Shown piece after piece: positions 35,261 through 44,710 of a stretch of DNA of 64,000 nt. Origin of the DNA: Sphingobacterium chungjuense (GTDB lineage Bacteria > Bacteroidota > Bacteroidia > Sphingobacteriales > Sphingobacteriaceae); the NCBI RefSeq assembly GCF_011316935.1, contig NZ_WLYS01000001.1, positions 124,001 through 188,000 on the forward strand. The letters are read 5' to 3'. The first letter of the stretch is position 1; each line of letters opens with the position of its first letter. Both the position numbers and the translations under genes were made by a program. Under the pieces are notes generated by a model. That model ran no database searches. It saw nothing but the letters and a program-made list of their open reading frames with translations, and was not told the DNA's origin.

Positions 35261-35872
35261 ATGAACACATGGACAAAATTGGCTACGACTGTTGTCGCTG
35301 CCGCATTACTTGCCTCTTGTAACCAAAATGGAGATAAAAAGGCCACTACTTCTACGAATGACTCTACAGCACTAGCTAGCTCACCCAGCGCTACCACCGA
35401 GAAAATTGTATACGTAAACTCCGACACATTGGCCGAGAAATACGAATACTACAAAGAGATCAGAACAAAGCTAGAATCAAAGGTAAAGAAAGCACAAACT
35501 GATTTGCAATCGAAAGGACAGGCATTCCAACGTGAGGTTGCCGATTACCAACAAAAGATGAATACCATGAGTGCTTCTGAGCGTCAAGCGACAGAAGAAC
35601 GCCTAGCACGTAAGCAAGATGAACTAGGTCGATTAGATCAGAATGCTTCTTCTTCATTAGCACAAGATGAGGCAACTGAGTTTGGAAATGTGTACACGGC
35701 TATTACCGAATACTTGAAAAAACACGCTTCTGAGCATGGATACACTTTGGTATTGACCTATTCACAGAAAAACCCAAGTGTATTGTATGCAGATTCGAAA
35801 TTGGACATTACCAAACAAGTGGTTGATGGACTAAACGCGGATTACAAAAAGAAAAACGCTGATAAGAAATAA
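35261..35872 (+). CDS. OmpH/Skp-like lipoprotein
   Basis: I start at ATG 35261; the in-frame ATG at 35222 overlaps the promoter element. The 203-residue product has a lipoprotein signal with lipobox LASC, a low-complexity Ser/Thr/Ala linker, and an OmpH domain: IVYVNSDTLAEKYEYYKEI, a long coiled coil of Lys, Gln and Glu (about 65-140), and LVLTYSQKNPSVLYADSKLDIT. OmpH/Skp proteins chaperone outer-membrane proteins in the periplasm; a lipid-anchored form is common in Bacteroidota. Confidence 0.88.
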   Translation: MNTWTKLATTVVAAALLASCNQNGDKKATTSTNDSTALASSPSATTEKIVYVNSDTLAEKYEYYKEIRTKLESKVKKAQTDLQSKGQAFQREVADYQQKMNTMSASERQATEERLARKQDELGRLDQNASSSLAQDEATEFGNVYTAITEYLKKHASEHGYTLVLTYSQKNPSVLYADSKLDITKQVVDGLNADYKKKNADKK

Positions 35873-35897
35873 GCGAATTAATCCTTCGCGATAGTAG

Positions 35898-35928
35898 AAC
35901 CGGCAGGCCAATCCCTTGCCGGTTTTTT
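35898..35928 (+). terminator. Terminator of the OmpH-like gene
   Basis: AACCGGCA / TGCCGGTT forms an 8-bp stem followed by seven T, 26 bases after the stop codon. Confidence 0.85.
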
Positions 35929-35980
35929 TGTTGTTGTATACCTGCCAAGAACTACGTACCTTCCATAAAACGTTTGCCCG

Positions 35981-36886
35981 ATGATACAACATGTTTTATC
36001 TAGTGAAGTGAATGGATTTGATTGGTACGACATCACTCATCCCAGTGAAGGCGATTTCGACGAATTGGCTACGCGGTACAACTTGCACGAATCTACGATC
36101 AGAAACTGCTTGGAGGTCGGCCATCTACCCAAGATCGAAGTCTATCCCGATTATCAATTCCTGATCCTCCGCTCGATCGCAGCAAAATACCCAGAACACT
36201 CCGATGTGCTGATAGAACTTACCGAAAGAATCTCGATTTTCTATGGCGACAAATTTATCATCACCGTGCATCGCGCACAGATCGAGTGGCTCGACAAGAT
36301 CAAACAAACGCCGGCAGACAACGCAAAACTTAAGGGCACAAAACACGTGGTCAACTTATTGGTATCGCAAGCCTTGAAGACATTTGAACATGAAGTGATC
36401 CATACTTTCTCCGAAAAAATCGATCAATACGAGGAGTTTGTGTTCTTGCACAGTCGGCGCAAACCATTCATGAAGAAGCTTTATTATCTCAAGCGGCAGA
36501 TTGATCTAATCCGGATCATACTGACCTTGTATCAGGATTTGGTGGAATATTTTCATATTCCGGAGCGCGTAAGCACCTACCATCGCAACCTGCATGATCT
36601 CTATAAACGAACCGATACTTTGTATCGCAACATCGCAGAAAACACGTCGCAGTTGCTATCGATGTATTTCAACATTGAGTCGAATCATACCAATGAAATT
36701 ATGCGCACGCTCACGATTATCTCGGTATTCTTCATGCCGCTTACTTTCGTGGTCGGTGTGTATGGGATGAACTTTGTGGATATGCCGGAGTTGGAATGGA
36801 AATATGGTTATCCGGCGGTGTTGCTTTTTATGCTGCTGCTATCGTTAGCGATCTACATTTGGTTCAAAAAGAAACGCTGGCTGTAG
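35981..36886 (+). CDS. corA: CorA family magnesium transporter
   Basis: The 301-residue protein has a large cytoplasmic N-terminal domain with long helices and two C-terminal transmembrane helices. The selectivity motif YGMNF lies at the end of the first helix, and the basic tail FKKKRWL is typical of CorA. CorA pentamers conduct Mg2+ and some Co2+/Ni2+. There is no obvious regulatory element upstream. Confidence 0.92.
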   Translation: MIQHVLSSEVNGFDWYDITHPSEGDFDELATRYNLHESTIRNCLEVGHLPKIEVYPDYQFLILRSIAAKYPEHSDVLIELTERISIFYGDKFIITVHRAQIEWLDKIKQTPADNAKLKGTKHVVNLLVSQALKTFEHEVIHTFSEKIDQYEEFVFLHSRRKPFMKKLYYLKRQIDLIRIILTLYQDLVEYFHIPERVSTYHRNLHDLYKRTDTLYRNIAENTSQLLSMYFNIESNHTNEIMRTLTIISVFFMPLTFVVGVYGMNFVDMPELEWKYGYPAVLLFMLLLSLAIYIWFKKKRWL

Positions 36887-36912
36887 CAGCTGTCTCGCTA
36901 CGTAGCGCAGTA

Positions 36913-37620
36913 TTAAAACATCTTTTTGGGCGTGGTCGCCACAAAATCCTTCAGGTAAAAAGGCTCGAAATAAGCCACATCTTCAAAGTTTTGGGCTTTG
37001 AATTTCTGCCAAGCCAAAGGGATCATATGGGCAGCAGAATTTTGGAAGCCAAGCACCACTTCGATCTTATTATTCCCTTCAAATAACTGCTGCAGCTTAT
37101 CTGCTCCCGTACCGAATAACACAACTTGCTGATTCTTATTTGTCCATTGATCGAAAGATTCGGCATCAACAATCAAGGCTTTAGTGGCTTCTAACTCTTT
37201 CAGGTGCGTATCAAACGTGGCTACATAAACTTCCATGCGTCGCGCATCAATCATGGGGCAAAGCACTGTTTTCTTCGCCAAATCATCATTATCTGAGAGA
37301 TAACCTTGCGCCATGGCAAGTAAAGAATTGACCGATATCAACGGGATATCTAAGGCATAACACAATCCTTTCGCCACGGAAACTCCGATCCGCAAACCGG
37401 TATAGGATCCTGGGCCTTTGCTCACGGCAATAGCAGAGAGCGAATCGAAGGTGATACCACAATCAGCCACTAATTCCTGAATAAAAACGGTCACAGCAGC
37501 AGCATGCATATTGGGCTCGCGTGATTCTCGCATCCCCAACAGCTCTTGTCCATTACTTAGCGCCACGGAACAAGTCGATGTAGCAGTTTCTATACAAAGG
37601 AGATAATGTTGATCTGACAT
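36913..37620 (-). CDS. tsaB: tRNA threonylcarbamoyladenosine biosynthesis protein TsaB
   Basis: The 235-residue ASKHA-fold protein starts with LCIETATSTCSVAL and has the conserved block VSKGPGSYTGLRIGVSVAKGL. TsaB pairs with TsaD and TsaE to make t6A37 in tRNAs that read ANN codons. It converges with corA and is 27 bases from yidD on the same strand. Confidence 0.93.
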   Translation of the reverse strand: MSDQHYLLCIETATSTCSVALSNGQELLGMRESREPNMHAAAVTVFIQELVADCGITFDSLSAIAVSKGPGSYTGLRIGVSVAKGLCYALDIPLISVNSLLAMAQGYLSDNDDLAKKTVLCPMIDARRMEVYVATFDTHLKELEATKALIVDAESFDQWTNKNQQVVLFGTGADKLQQLFEGNNKIEVVLGFQNSAAHMIPLAWQKFKAQNFEDVAYFEPFYLKDFVATTPKKMF

Positions 37621-37647
37621 ACTGGAATTAATTTATCTAAAAACAGA

Positions 37648-37902
37648 TTATGGCACCGGATCTGGACCATGACCTCCCCAAGGATGACAGCGTCCAATTC
37701 TTTTGGCCGCTAACCATCCGCCTTTAAAAGGCCCGTACTTCAAGATGGCTTCTTTGCCATATTGTGAACAGGTTGGTGTGTACCTACAATTGGCACCTAG
37801 AAATGGAGAAATGAAAATTTGGTAAAAGCGAATGATGCCGATGAAGATAAACTGCAACGGAATCTTAATCAGATAGGTGCTTATCCATGCGATCGCTCTC
37901 AT
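37648..37902 (-). CDS. yidD: Membrane protein insertion efficiency factor YidD
   Basis: The 84-residue protein has an N-terminal amphipathic/hydrophobic segment ([20 protein letters not shown]) and the YidD signature [15 protein letters not shown] followed by [14 protein letters not shown]. YidD assists YidC-dependent membrane insertion. Its start overlaps the 3' end of rnpA by 38 bases in another frame, a common arrangement. Confidence 0.95.
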   Translation of the reverse strand: MRAIAWISTYLIKIPLQFIFIGIIRFYQIFISPFLGANCRYTPTCSQYGKEAILKYGPFKGGWLAAKRIGRCHPWGGHGPDPVP

Positions 37903-38269
37903 GTTGGAGTTTTTTAAATACCGTGATCATCTTTTCGCGCAACGTAGGCAAGCTAGCCTCTTCTTGCTTACCAATATACTGGATAGCAAATGCGAGATAC
38001 TGTTTACGTTCGTCCAAAAAAGGAAGTAGCTTTTCTCCTTTTTCCAGTCGGTACGCTTCGCGCAAGCGTCGCTTGATACTATTTCGCGTAACTGCGAGTT
38101 TGAAACGCCGCTTGGACACAGAGATAAGCACTTGTGCCGTACCGATATCTCGCTTTTCAAAACGATATACTACCCGAAAAGGATATACAACAAAAGAAGA
38201 ACCACTGTGAAACAGACTTTGAATAAGTCTGACGCTACACAATCGTTCTTCTTTTTTAAAAGTATTCAT
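37865..38269 (-). CDS. rnpA: Ribonuclease P protein component
   Basis: The 134-residue basic protein has [17 protein letters not shown] at the N-terminus and the RNR motif in [17 protein letters not shown]. It binds the P RNA and matures tRNA 5' ends. I prefer the ATG at 38269 over 38275 because [10 protein letters not shown] is the usual form. It lies between rpmH and yidD, the conserved order. Confidence 0.94.
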   Translation of the reverse strand: MNTFKKEERLCSVRLIQSLFHSGSSFVVYPFRVVYRFEKRDIGTAQVLISVSKRRFKLAVTRNSIKRRLREAYRLEKGEKLLPFLDERKQYLAFAIQYIGKQEEASLPTLREKMITVFKKLQHESDRMDKHLSD

Positions 38270-38334
38270 TTGCATCCGAACAATCTATCTGTTAGATCAC
38301 CGAGCACGGACACAAACCGGCTACAGAAGAGCCC

Positions 38335-38493
38335 TTATCCTTTGTGACGGTACTCGTCAGATACAGTAAGGCGTTTTCTTCCTTTAGCTCTACGAGATGC
38401 CAATACTCTTTTGCCATTGGCTGTACTCATACGCTCTTTGAAACCATGTTTGTTTCTTCTTTTCCGCTGCGATGGCTGAAATGTTCTTTTCAT
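38335..38493 (-). CDS. rpmH: 50S ribosomal protein L34
   Basis: The 52-residue protein [18 protein letters not shown] continues with the L34 core [20 protein letters not shown] and ends in RHKG. It is extremely basic. It heads the rpmH-rnpA-yidD cluster on the minus strand, with a perfect promoter at 38556-38587 and rnpA starting 65 bases after its stop. Confidence 0.97.
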   Translation of the reverse strand: MKRTFQPSQRKRRNKHGFKERMSTANGKRVLASRRAKGRKRLTVSDEYRHKG

Positions 38494-38555
38494 GACGCTT
38501 TATATATGCTTAATTATTTCGATTTAAAACTCTATGTTCCTCTAAAACAGGAATG

Positions 38556-38587
38556 CAAAAGTAAAGCTTAAATCGAAATAATACAAA
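38556..38587 (-). promoter_or_regulatory. Promoter of rpmH-rnpA-yidD
   Basis: On the minus strand TTTG, exactly 20 bases, then TACTTTTG is an exact match to the Bacteroidota consensus. The leader to rpmH would be about 55 bases. Confidence 0.8.
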
Positions 38588-38643
38588 TTAATCCTATACT
38601 TTTTTCCTGCGATAGCAAGTTTATCCCTTTTCGAGGACACATG

Positions 38644-39054
38644 CTATTTATTTTTTAAGATATCACGGATCTCCGTAAGAAGCGTTTCTTCTTTCGTAGG
38701 CACTGGCAAGGCATTGTCTTCTTTGATCTCCTCTTTCTTTTTCAGAGAATTGATACCCTTAATGACCATAAAGATACAGAACGCGATGATTGTGAACTGA
38801 ATGACCACATTGACGAAATTACCGTAAGTAACCGCAACCTGTGCCACGCCTTCAGCTTCATTCGCTTCGCGAATAATATATTTCAATTGCGAAAAATCAA
38901 CTCCGCCGGTCAGAAAACCTATTGGTGGCATAATGATATCATCGACTAGTGAAGTCACAATCTTGCCGAAAGCACCGCCGATGACCACACCGACTGCTAA
39001 GTCGATCACGTTGCCACGTAAGGCGAATTCCTTAAATTCTTTTAAAATCCCCAT
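38644..39054 (-). CDS. mscL: Large-conductance mechanosensitive channel MscL
   Basis: The 136-residue protein shows the MscL N-terminal helix and TM1 ([20 protein letters not shown]), a periplasmic loop with an acidic stretch, TM2 ([20 protein letters not shown]) and a charged C-terminal helix. It opens at high membrane tension to release solutes on hypo-osmotic shock. Confidence 0.95.
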   Translation of the reverse strand: MGILKEFKEFALRGNVIDLAVGVVIGGAFGKIVTSLVDDIIMPPIGFLTGGVDFSQLKYIIREANEAEGVAQVAVTYGNFVNVVIQFTIIAFCIFMVIKGINSLKKKEEIKEDNALPVPTKEETLLTEIRDILKNK

Positions 39055-39256
39055 GAGTAGAATGATTTAGATTGTAAATATATTTTATTACTACAAAGTT
39101 GTACATTATTTCGATATTACAAAGCGCTTTGGACGAAAAACATCGGACTATCATATTTTTTATCCTTATGTCGAGTATTTTCAAAATAGCCACAGCAACT
39201 TGTAAAGATTTCACTAAATTGCAGTGATTTAACCGCTTCCTTGTATTAGACGCTGA

Positions 39257-39895
39257 ATGAAGAATATTTTAATTGCAGACGACCACAGTATTGTGAGGCT
39301 AGGTGCCTCTGTCATTATTTCAGGATTGATCAAAAATGCTGTCATTGTACAGGCTGAAACTTACGACGAAGTTTATCAGAAACTGACCGATCAAAGTTTT
39401 GACCTCCTTCTATTGGATATCAACATGCCTGGTGGGAATAATATTCGAGTCATTAAAGAAATTCTCCAAATACAGCCTGCGCTCAAAATATTAGTGTTTT
39501 CGTCGTACGACGAGCATCTTTATGCGCTACGTTATATCCAAGAAGGAGCTTGTGGCTATTTAAATAAAAACACCGCGATGGAAGAGTTAAAAGTGGCTAT
39601 CCAAAGTGTACAGGAGCTTGGAAAATATATGTCTGATGCCGTCCGGGATCTCTATATTCAAAAGCTCATCTCGAATAAAAATGAAGTAGAGAAGATCAAC
39701 CCTTTACTCAAACTCTCTAATCGGGAGATGGATGTGGCCAAGCACTTGATTGACGGAATGGGTATACTTGAAGTCTCGAATATATTACAGCTCAGCTCTT
39801 CGACCGTATCTACCTACAAAAGTAGAGTTTTCGAAAAGCTGAACGTGAACAATATACCAGAGCTTATTGAACTCTTTAAATTAAACGAGGAATAA
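39257..39895 (+). CDS. LuxR/NarL-type response regulator
   Basis: The 212-residue protein has a receiver domain with acidic pocket DD at 8-9, phospho-acceptor D54 in LLLLDINMP, and the late Lys in YLNKNT. The C-terminal LuxR helix-turn-helix is LSNREMDVAKHLIDGMG followed by STVSTYKSRVFEKLNV. No histidine kinase is adjacent, so it is an orphan here. Its stop codon directly abuts the stop of the opposing gene. Confidence 0.9.
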   Translation: MKNILIADDHSIVRLGASVIISGLIKNAVIVQAETYDEVYQKLTDQSFDLLLLDINMPGGNNIRVIKEILQIQPALKILVFSSYDEHLYALRYIQEGACGYLNKNTAMEELKVAIQSVQELGKYMSDAVRDLYIQKLISNKNEVEKINPLLKLSNREMDVAKHLIDGMGILEVSNILQLSSSTVSTYKSRVFEKLNVNNIPELIELFKLNEE

Positions 39896-41032
39896 CTATA
39901 ATAAGTCTTTCATTTGTACTACCGGCACGTGCCGTTGCGTAGTTACCTGCACTAACGGCTGATGATTTGGGCGTACATAACCTGCTTCACTCAGCGGCCA
40001 CAATAACGGAGATAGATAATTCACACAAGATTTGATCCCTTGATCGATAGCTGCTGGCACGCCCGTATCTTTCGAATTTTTGGCTTCGTTTTCGATTTCA
40101 AACGCTCCACTATAGCCGCGCTCACGCAAAGTCGCCGTGAATGCATTCCAATCCATATGATCCGTACCACCAAATCCCGGCAACATGGCTTCATAGTGAT
40201 GGCGATCCCAATCATTCTTCGGAATCGACACGCCTGCTTTTTCTGCTAAAGACGCATCTACCTGCTGCATCGGGTACATCCCACCCCACTGAATGCGTGC
40301 CGAATTTTGTAAGTTTCTGGTAGTCTTAACATGTATGCGCTTCAAACGCGAAATATCGGTTTGCTGCATAACGGCCACTGGATCAGTATTTTGCCAGATA
40401 TCATGCGAAGGATCATAAATCTCACCATGCGCTTTGCTATCTACCATCGCATACATCAATTGGCGAGCAGCCAACACACCGGGCAAGTTATTGTAGGTCG
40501 TGGTATATCTCGCGGAGCGCCAACCTTCCATCGGGCAATTCTCGTACGCAATCGTAACGCCCAAATCTTCTGCATAGCGTACGATCGGCGCAAATATGCG
40601 TTTGTATTCGTCTAAGTTTCGCTGAAATCCATCTTCCATATTGCCCAACTCATGGTTGTATCCTACAAAAGTACCTACGATGACATCATTCGCATCACCG
40701 CCAAGCAGATGGGCAATACGAATCAAGCGTAGTAAGTGATTCTGGTTCTTCACGCGTTCGCTTTCATCGCCCCCAATCATATTATCAAAAGCTCCGAGCG
40801 ACATACGTAATTCGTTTTTATTAAATAGCTCGATTAGCTTCGCGGCATCATCGGAGTCAAAGGATTCGTATGCCAAATGCGTTGCCGTGTGGTCTGCGCG
40901 ATCACTATCGGTACGGAATACACAGAGATCAATGCCTTGCACGCCCAGGGTCACGGCCTTCTCTACCAGCTGTTGTTGGTTTAATTTATCATACGCTGAA
41001 CTCATCAGCCAAATCGCATTTTCTTGCTTCAT
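39896..41032 (-). CDS. Sugar phosphate isomerase/epimerase (AP endonuclease 2-like TIM barrel)
   Basis: The 378-residue protein fits the xylose-isomerase-like TIM-barrel family: QGIDLCVFR, IAYENCPMEGW with a metal Glu, DPSHDIWQNTDP with His/Asp ligands, RIHVKTTR, and GFGGTDHMDW with a terminal-strand Glu (FEIENEA). Members epimerise or isomerise sugars or hydroxy acids. No partner genes are beside it. No signal peptide is seen. Confidence 0.82.
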   Translation of the reverse strand: MKQENAIWLMSSAYDKLNQQQLVEKAVTLGVQGIDLCVFRTDSDRADHTATHLAYESFDSDDAAKLIELFNKNELRMSLGAFDNMIGGDESERVKNQNHLLRLIRIAHLLGGDANDVIVGTFVGYNHELGNMEDGFQRNLDEYKRIFAPIVRYAEDLGVTIAYENCPMEGWRSARYTTTYNNLPGVLAARQLMYAMVDSKAHGEIYDPSHDIWQNTDPVAVMQQTDISRLKRIHVKTTRNLQNSARIQWGGMYPMQQVDASLAEKAGVSIPKNDWDRHHYEAMLPGFGGTDHMDWNAFTATLRERGYSGAFEIENEAKNSKDTGVPAAIDQGIKSCVNYLSPLLWPLSEAGYVRPNHQPLVQVTTQRHVPVVQMKDLL

Positions 41033-41152
41033 ATGTAGTTATTACTAATCTTGAAAATTTTATTCTATCCAGCACTATTTACTTACCCATTAGCTTTGCT
41101 GCCGCGAATAGTTTACATCCATATAGTTACCAGTTTTAGCTTACAAAAGCAA

Positions 41153-41184
41153 GAAAGCCTGCTGAAAATTATCAGCAGGCTTTC
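41153..41184. terminator. Terminator of the DUF2723 gene
   Basis: A perfect 13-bp stem GAAAGCCTGCTGA / TCAGCAGGCTTTC with a 6-base loop lies 20 bases past the stop. On the minus strand a T-rich tail follows. Confidence 0.8.
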
Positions 41185-41204
41185 TATCATGAAGATTCTG
41201 GACG

Positions 41205-44200
41205 CTATTCTCCGTACAAGTATTTGTAGGTTTCGAAAAGCTTATCTGCTTCCGCAATTAATTCTTTTTGATTGGTCGTTTTCAATAGATTTTGATAGCG
41301 TTGAATCGATGCCAATCCGAATCGCATATTGCGGTATTCAAGATTTGGCTTGGTTTCCGCTACAGCCATGTAATATTGTAGATTCTCCCGAATATACTGC
41401 AAATTGCGTTTTACAATCTCATTAGCTTTAGTAGACTCTCCGACCTTATACATCACATCTACCAAAGGCACATAACTCAACACTTCACCCATGGTATACA
41501 CGCGATTAGGTAGATTTGTGTACGCGTTGTTCACCACATCTTTTGCTTTCTTTTGCTCACCCATGAGCAACAAATCCTGCGCAGTCTCACCAAAGATACT
41601 ACCGGCATACATACTAATGTAACGGTACGAATCCGGATCTAAGTAAGATGATCCCGCAATATTTCCCCAAGTGTATTTGTTCATGATGTTATCATACACC
41701 TGCTCGGCATTGGCTACAGGACCGCCCATTTCTTCCGATTGAGACAAAGCAACAGGCATTAGCCGTAAGGCAAAACCTTCGGAAACCAAAAAGCGATCTA
41801 GACCAATATAATTGTCAGATGGCGTGGTCGTAGTAAAGTAAATTGGGCGTTCCCAATTGTTATTCTCTAAGATCGATAGAATCGATAGCTCGGCACGGCT
41901 CACGTATTCCATGCTATAATCCCACTGCATGGTATCTACAATAGCATCTTGCCATTGCTTAGGAACCGCATTATTGGCCAACACCGCATCACGGTTTACT
42001 TGTAATTGCATTTTTTTCGTTGGCAACAGATTTACGTATTCGCCACTTTGCAACTGCACCATATTTTGTTGGTTATCCGACAGCATAATAGCGAGTAGGT
42101 TTTGAATATCTATGTGTTCTGGAATTTGATGATCTTGATAATAGATGACATCACGTACGCCGTCTTTCACTTTGTTGGGATCTATCTTGATAGGCAAAGC
42201 GGCAGCGTCGTTGACGGGTTGCATCATCTGCTTCATATACCAATCCGAACTCAATAAGCTTAAATTGACCACGCGCACATCGGTACGGAAACCCTCTACC
42301 TCTTGTACGTACCACAGCGGATACGTGTCATTATCTCCGTAAGTAAATAGGATCGCGTTTGGCGCACAGGACTCCAAATAATTTTTGGCCATGTCGCGCG
42401 CTAAGTATTTTTCCGAACGATCGTGATCGTCCCAGTTTTGGCTCGCTAATAAAACGGGCGCTCCCAATAGAGCAACACCCACCGCGATATAACCTGCGGT
42501 TTTTGGATTGACTTTTTTAGAAAGGAACTCGGCAATACCAATTACCCCAAAACCAATCCAGATACAGAAAGCATAAAACGAACCTGCATAGGCATAATCA
42601 CGTTCACGCGGTTGCAATGGCGTTTGATTCAGGTAAAGTACGATGGCTAATCCTGTGAAGAAAAACAACAAACCTACAACGCCAGCATCGCGCTGCTTAT
42701 ACTTGAAGTGCCAGATCGCACCGATCAAGCCCAGAATGAACGGTAGGAAGAAATAGGTATTGCGCGCTGAATTTTCTAATTCGGAAGTCGGCAAATCGTA
42801 CTGACCGCCTAAACGCATATTGTCGATGGGCTTGATACCCGAAATCCAATTCCCTTCGGTAAATGATGTATGTCCTTGAATATCATTCTGACGACCGACA
42901 AAGTTCCACATAAAATAACGGCTATACATGTGACCGATCTGATAACCGAAAAAGAACTTCAAGTTATCAGCCATCGTCGGCTGTTCATCGGGACCTAAGC
43001 CCAAGAAGTCTCTGTACACCTGTACGTGTGGGCCTCGCTCGGAATAGATACGTGGAAAAATCGTTTCTCTGTCATAACTGTACTTCATCTTGGTACGCGC
43101 CACGACATAGCGATCGCCATCTTTGCGGTATACTTTCCCTGCTTCGAATACGTCAGTTGGTTTGGCATCAAAATACTTACCTTTCAACAAAGGTTCATCA
43201 CCGTATTGTTCGCGGTTTAGGTAACTCAAAAAGGTAAATGCATTATCTGGATCGCTATTATTGAGTGATGGATTGGCCTTTGCACGAATCACGATCATGG
43301 CGAAAGAACTGTATCCGAATAGAATAAACCCTAATGATACTAAGGCAATATTTAAGATAGGCTTGGCAGCTTTTACCGAATACCAAATACCGTAGATTAA
43401 TGCTCCGATGACTACGATTGCAAAAAAAGCGGCTCCCGTACCAAAGCCCATACCGAGACTGTTCACAAAAAACAGATCGAAATAAGCGGCAAATTTGATC
43501 GAAAACTGAATAACGCCCCATAACACGAAGGCTAAGATCAAGACTCCTATGGATAATGCTTTAACGACACCTTTGGTAGTAACTTGGGGTGTACGTCTAA
43601 AATAGATGACTAATGCGATAGCTGGAATCACCAATAAATTCAGCAAATGCACTGCAATGGAAAGTCCCATGATGTAGGCGATCAGGATCAACCAGCGATC
43701 TGCTCCCGGTTCGTCCGCGACAGCTTCCCATTTTAAAATAGCCCAAAATACGACGGCAGTACATAATGAAGACATCGCGTAAACCTCTGATTCTACGGCT
43801 GAAAACCAAAATGTGTCGGAGAACGTGTAGGCCAACGCACCAACAACACCCGCACCCATAATACGCACCAGAGCGATGCTAGAAATCTCTTGATCTTGAT
43901 ACGAACGCGTGTAGATTTTACGCGCCAAAGCGGTGATGCTCCAGAAAAGGAATAGAATGGTCAATCCGCTACAGACGGCCGAACCGATGTTCATCCAGAA
44001 TGCGATGCGCGTGGTATCGCCCATGGCTAGATTGGAGAAAAGATTTTGGATCATCAAAAATAATGGTGCTCCGGGCTGGTGTACAATCTGCATTTTGTAA
44101 GCAGATGCTATAAACTCGCCTGTATCCCACCAGCTCGTTGTGCGCTCGGCAGTCAATACATAGGTAAGCGTCGCTATGACTGCACATAACCAACCCAACC

Positions 44201-44225
44201 AATTATTAATTTTACTATAGTTCAT
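41205..44225 (-). CDS. DUF2723 membrane protein
   Basis: The 1006-residue protein has an N-terminal half of about 10-12 helices with the DUF2723 opening TTSWWDTGEFIASAYK and VHQPGAPLF, and a soluble C-terminal half with TPR-like helices (about 860-1000). The DTGEF motif resembles the acidic loop of PMT-type glycosyltransferases. DUF2723 proteins are near-universal in Bacteroidota and are thought to act in protein or glycan mannosylation; this is family-level inference. The gene stands alone between two terminators. Confidence 0.85.
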   Translation of the reverse strand: MNYSKINNWLGWLCAVIATLTYVLTAERTTSWWDTGEFIASAYKMQIVHQPGAPLFLMIQNLFSNLAMGDTTRIAFWMNIGSAVCSGLTILFLFWSITALARKIYTRSYQDQEISSIALVRIMGAGVVGALAYTFSDTFWFSAVESEVYAMSSLCTAVVFWAILKWEAVADEPGADRWLILIAYIMGLSIAVHLLNLLVIPAIALVIYFRRTPQVTTKGVVKALSIGVLILAFVLWGVIQFSIKFAAYFDLFFVNSLGMGFGTGAAFFAIVVIGALIYGIWYSVKAAKPILNIALVSLGFILFGYSSFAMIVIRAKANPSLNNSDPDNAFTFLSYLNREQYGDEPLLKGKYFDAKPTDVFEAGKVYRKDGDRYVVARTKMKYSYDRETIFPRIYSERGPHVQVYRDFLGLGPDEQPTMADNLKFFFGYQIGHMYSRYFMWNFVGRQNDIQGHTSFTEGNWISGIKPIDNMRLGGQYDLPTSELENSARNTYFFLPFILGLIGAIWHFKYKQRDAGVVGLLFFFTGLAIVLYLNQTPLQPRERDYAYAGSFYAFCIWIGFGVIGIAEFLSKKVNPKTAGYIAVGVALLGAPVLLASQNWDDHDRSEKYLARDMAKNYLESCAPNAILFTYGDNDTYPLWYVQEVEGFRTDVRVVNLSLLSSDWYMKQMMQPVNDAAALPIKIDPNKVKDGVRDVIYYQDHQIPEHIDIQNLLAIMLSDNQQNMVQLQSGEYVNLLPTKKMQLQVNRDAVLANNAVPKQWQDAIVDTMQWDYSMEYVSRAELSILSILENNNWERPIYFTTTTPSDNYIGLDRFLVSEGFALRLMPVALSQSEEMGGPVANAEQVYDNIMNKYTWGNIAGSSYLDPDSYRYISMYAGSIFGETAQDLLLMGEQKKAKDVVNNAYTNLPNRVYTMGEVLSYVPLVDVMYKVGESTKANEIVKRNLQYIRENLQYYMAVAETKPNLEYRNMRFGLASIQRYQNLLKTTNQKELIAEADKLFETYKYLYGE

Positions 44226-44413
44226 ATCCTATGATGAGATTATTTTTTGCGTTTTCGCTTCGAAAATAAGGATTAGTCCTCTATAAAAGAATTTATATAG
44301 CATTTTTTAACTGTTTAGCCGCTGATGAGCGCTTACTAGCACTACCCCATTAGCGGCATGAAAATTTATTCATTTGGTAATCAAGGTAGATACAAAAAAA
44401 TAGAAAGAATAAT

Positions 44414-44444
44414 TTTGGACAAATCAAAAAACGCTCTATATTTG
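44414..44444 (+). promoter_or_regulatory. Promoter of tRNA-Gln
   Basis: TTTG, 19 bases, then TATATTTG matches the consensus, ending 41 bases before the mature tRNA. Confidence 0.75.
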
Positions 44445-44485
44445 CATCATCAAAACAAAGGAACACCTCCTTAACCTTGATAGCT

Positions 44486-44556
44486 TGCCCGATAGTATAA
44501 GGGTAGTACGACAGTTTTTGGTACTGTTTGTCTTGGTTCGAATCCAGGTCGGGCAA
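44486..44556 (+). tRNA. tRNA-Gln (anticodon TTG)
   Basis: The 71-nt gene has the acceptor stem TGCCCGA / TCGGGCA with discriminator A, the anticodon loop TTTTGGT on the ACAGT / ACTGT stem, and the T loop TTCGAAT. The U1-A72-type first pair is a known glutamine tRNA feature. A terminator follows at once. Confidence 0.94.
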
Positions 44557-44557
44557 C

Positions 44558-44597
44558 AAAAAGTTGAGTTTTCACAAACTCAACTTTTTGTTTTTTA
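44558..44597 (+). terminator. Terminator of tRNA-Gln
   Basis: A perfect 14-bp stem AAAAAGTTGAGTTT / AAACTCAACTTTTT with the loop TCAC, followed by GTTTTTT. Confidence 0.9.
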
Positions 44598-44630
44598 TAG
44601 CCATTTTATCCTTCCATTTTCGTTTAGTTT

Positions 44631-44664
44631 TTTGTGACTATTAAAAAACATTTATCTAACTTTG
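44631..44664 (+). promoter_or_regulatory. Promoter of prs
   Basis: TTTG, 22 bases, then TAACTTTG. The spacing is slightly long but the -7 element is exact. The leader is about 40 bases. Confidence 0.65.
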
Positions 44665-44710
44665 ACTCCCGATAACTTTCAAGCGCAAGACAGATAAAAC
44701 ATACTATACC

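Noticed and set aside
36796..37086. Plus-strand frame after corA
   Set aside because: It is a shadow of corA and tsaB, with no domain of its own.
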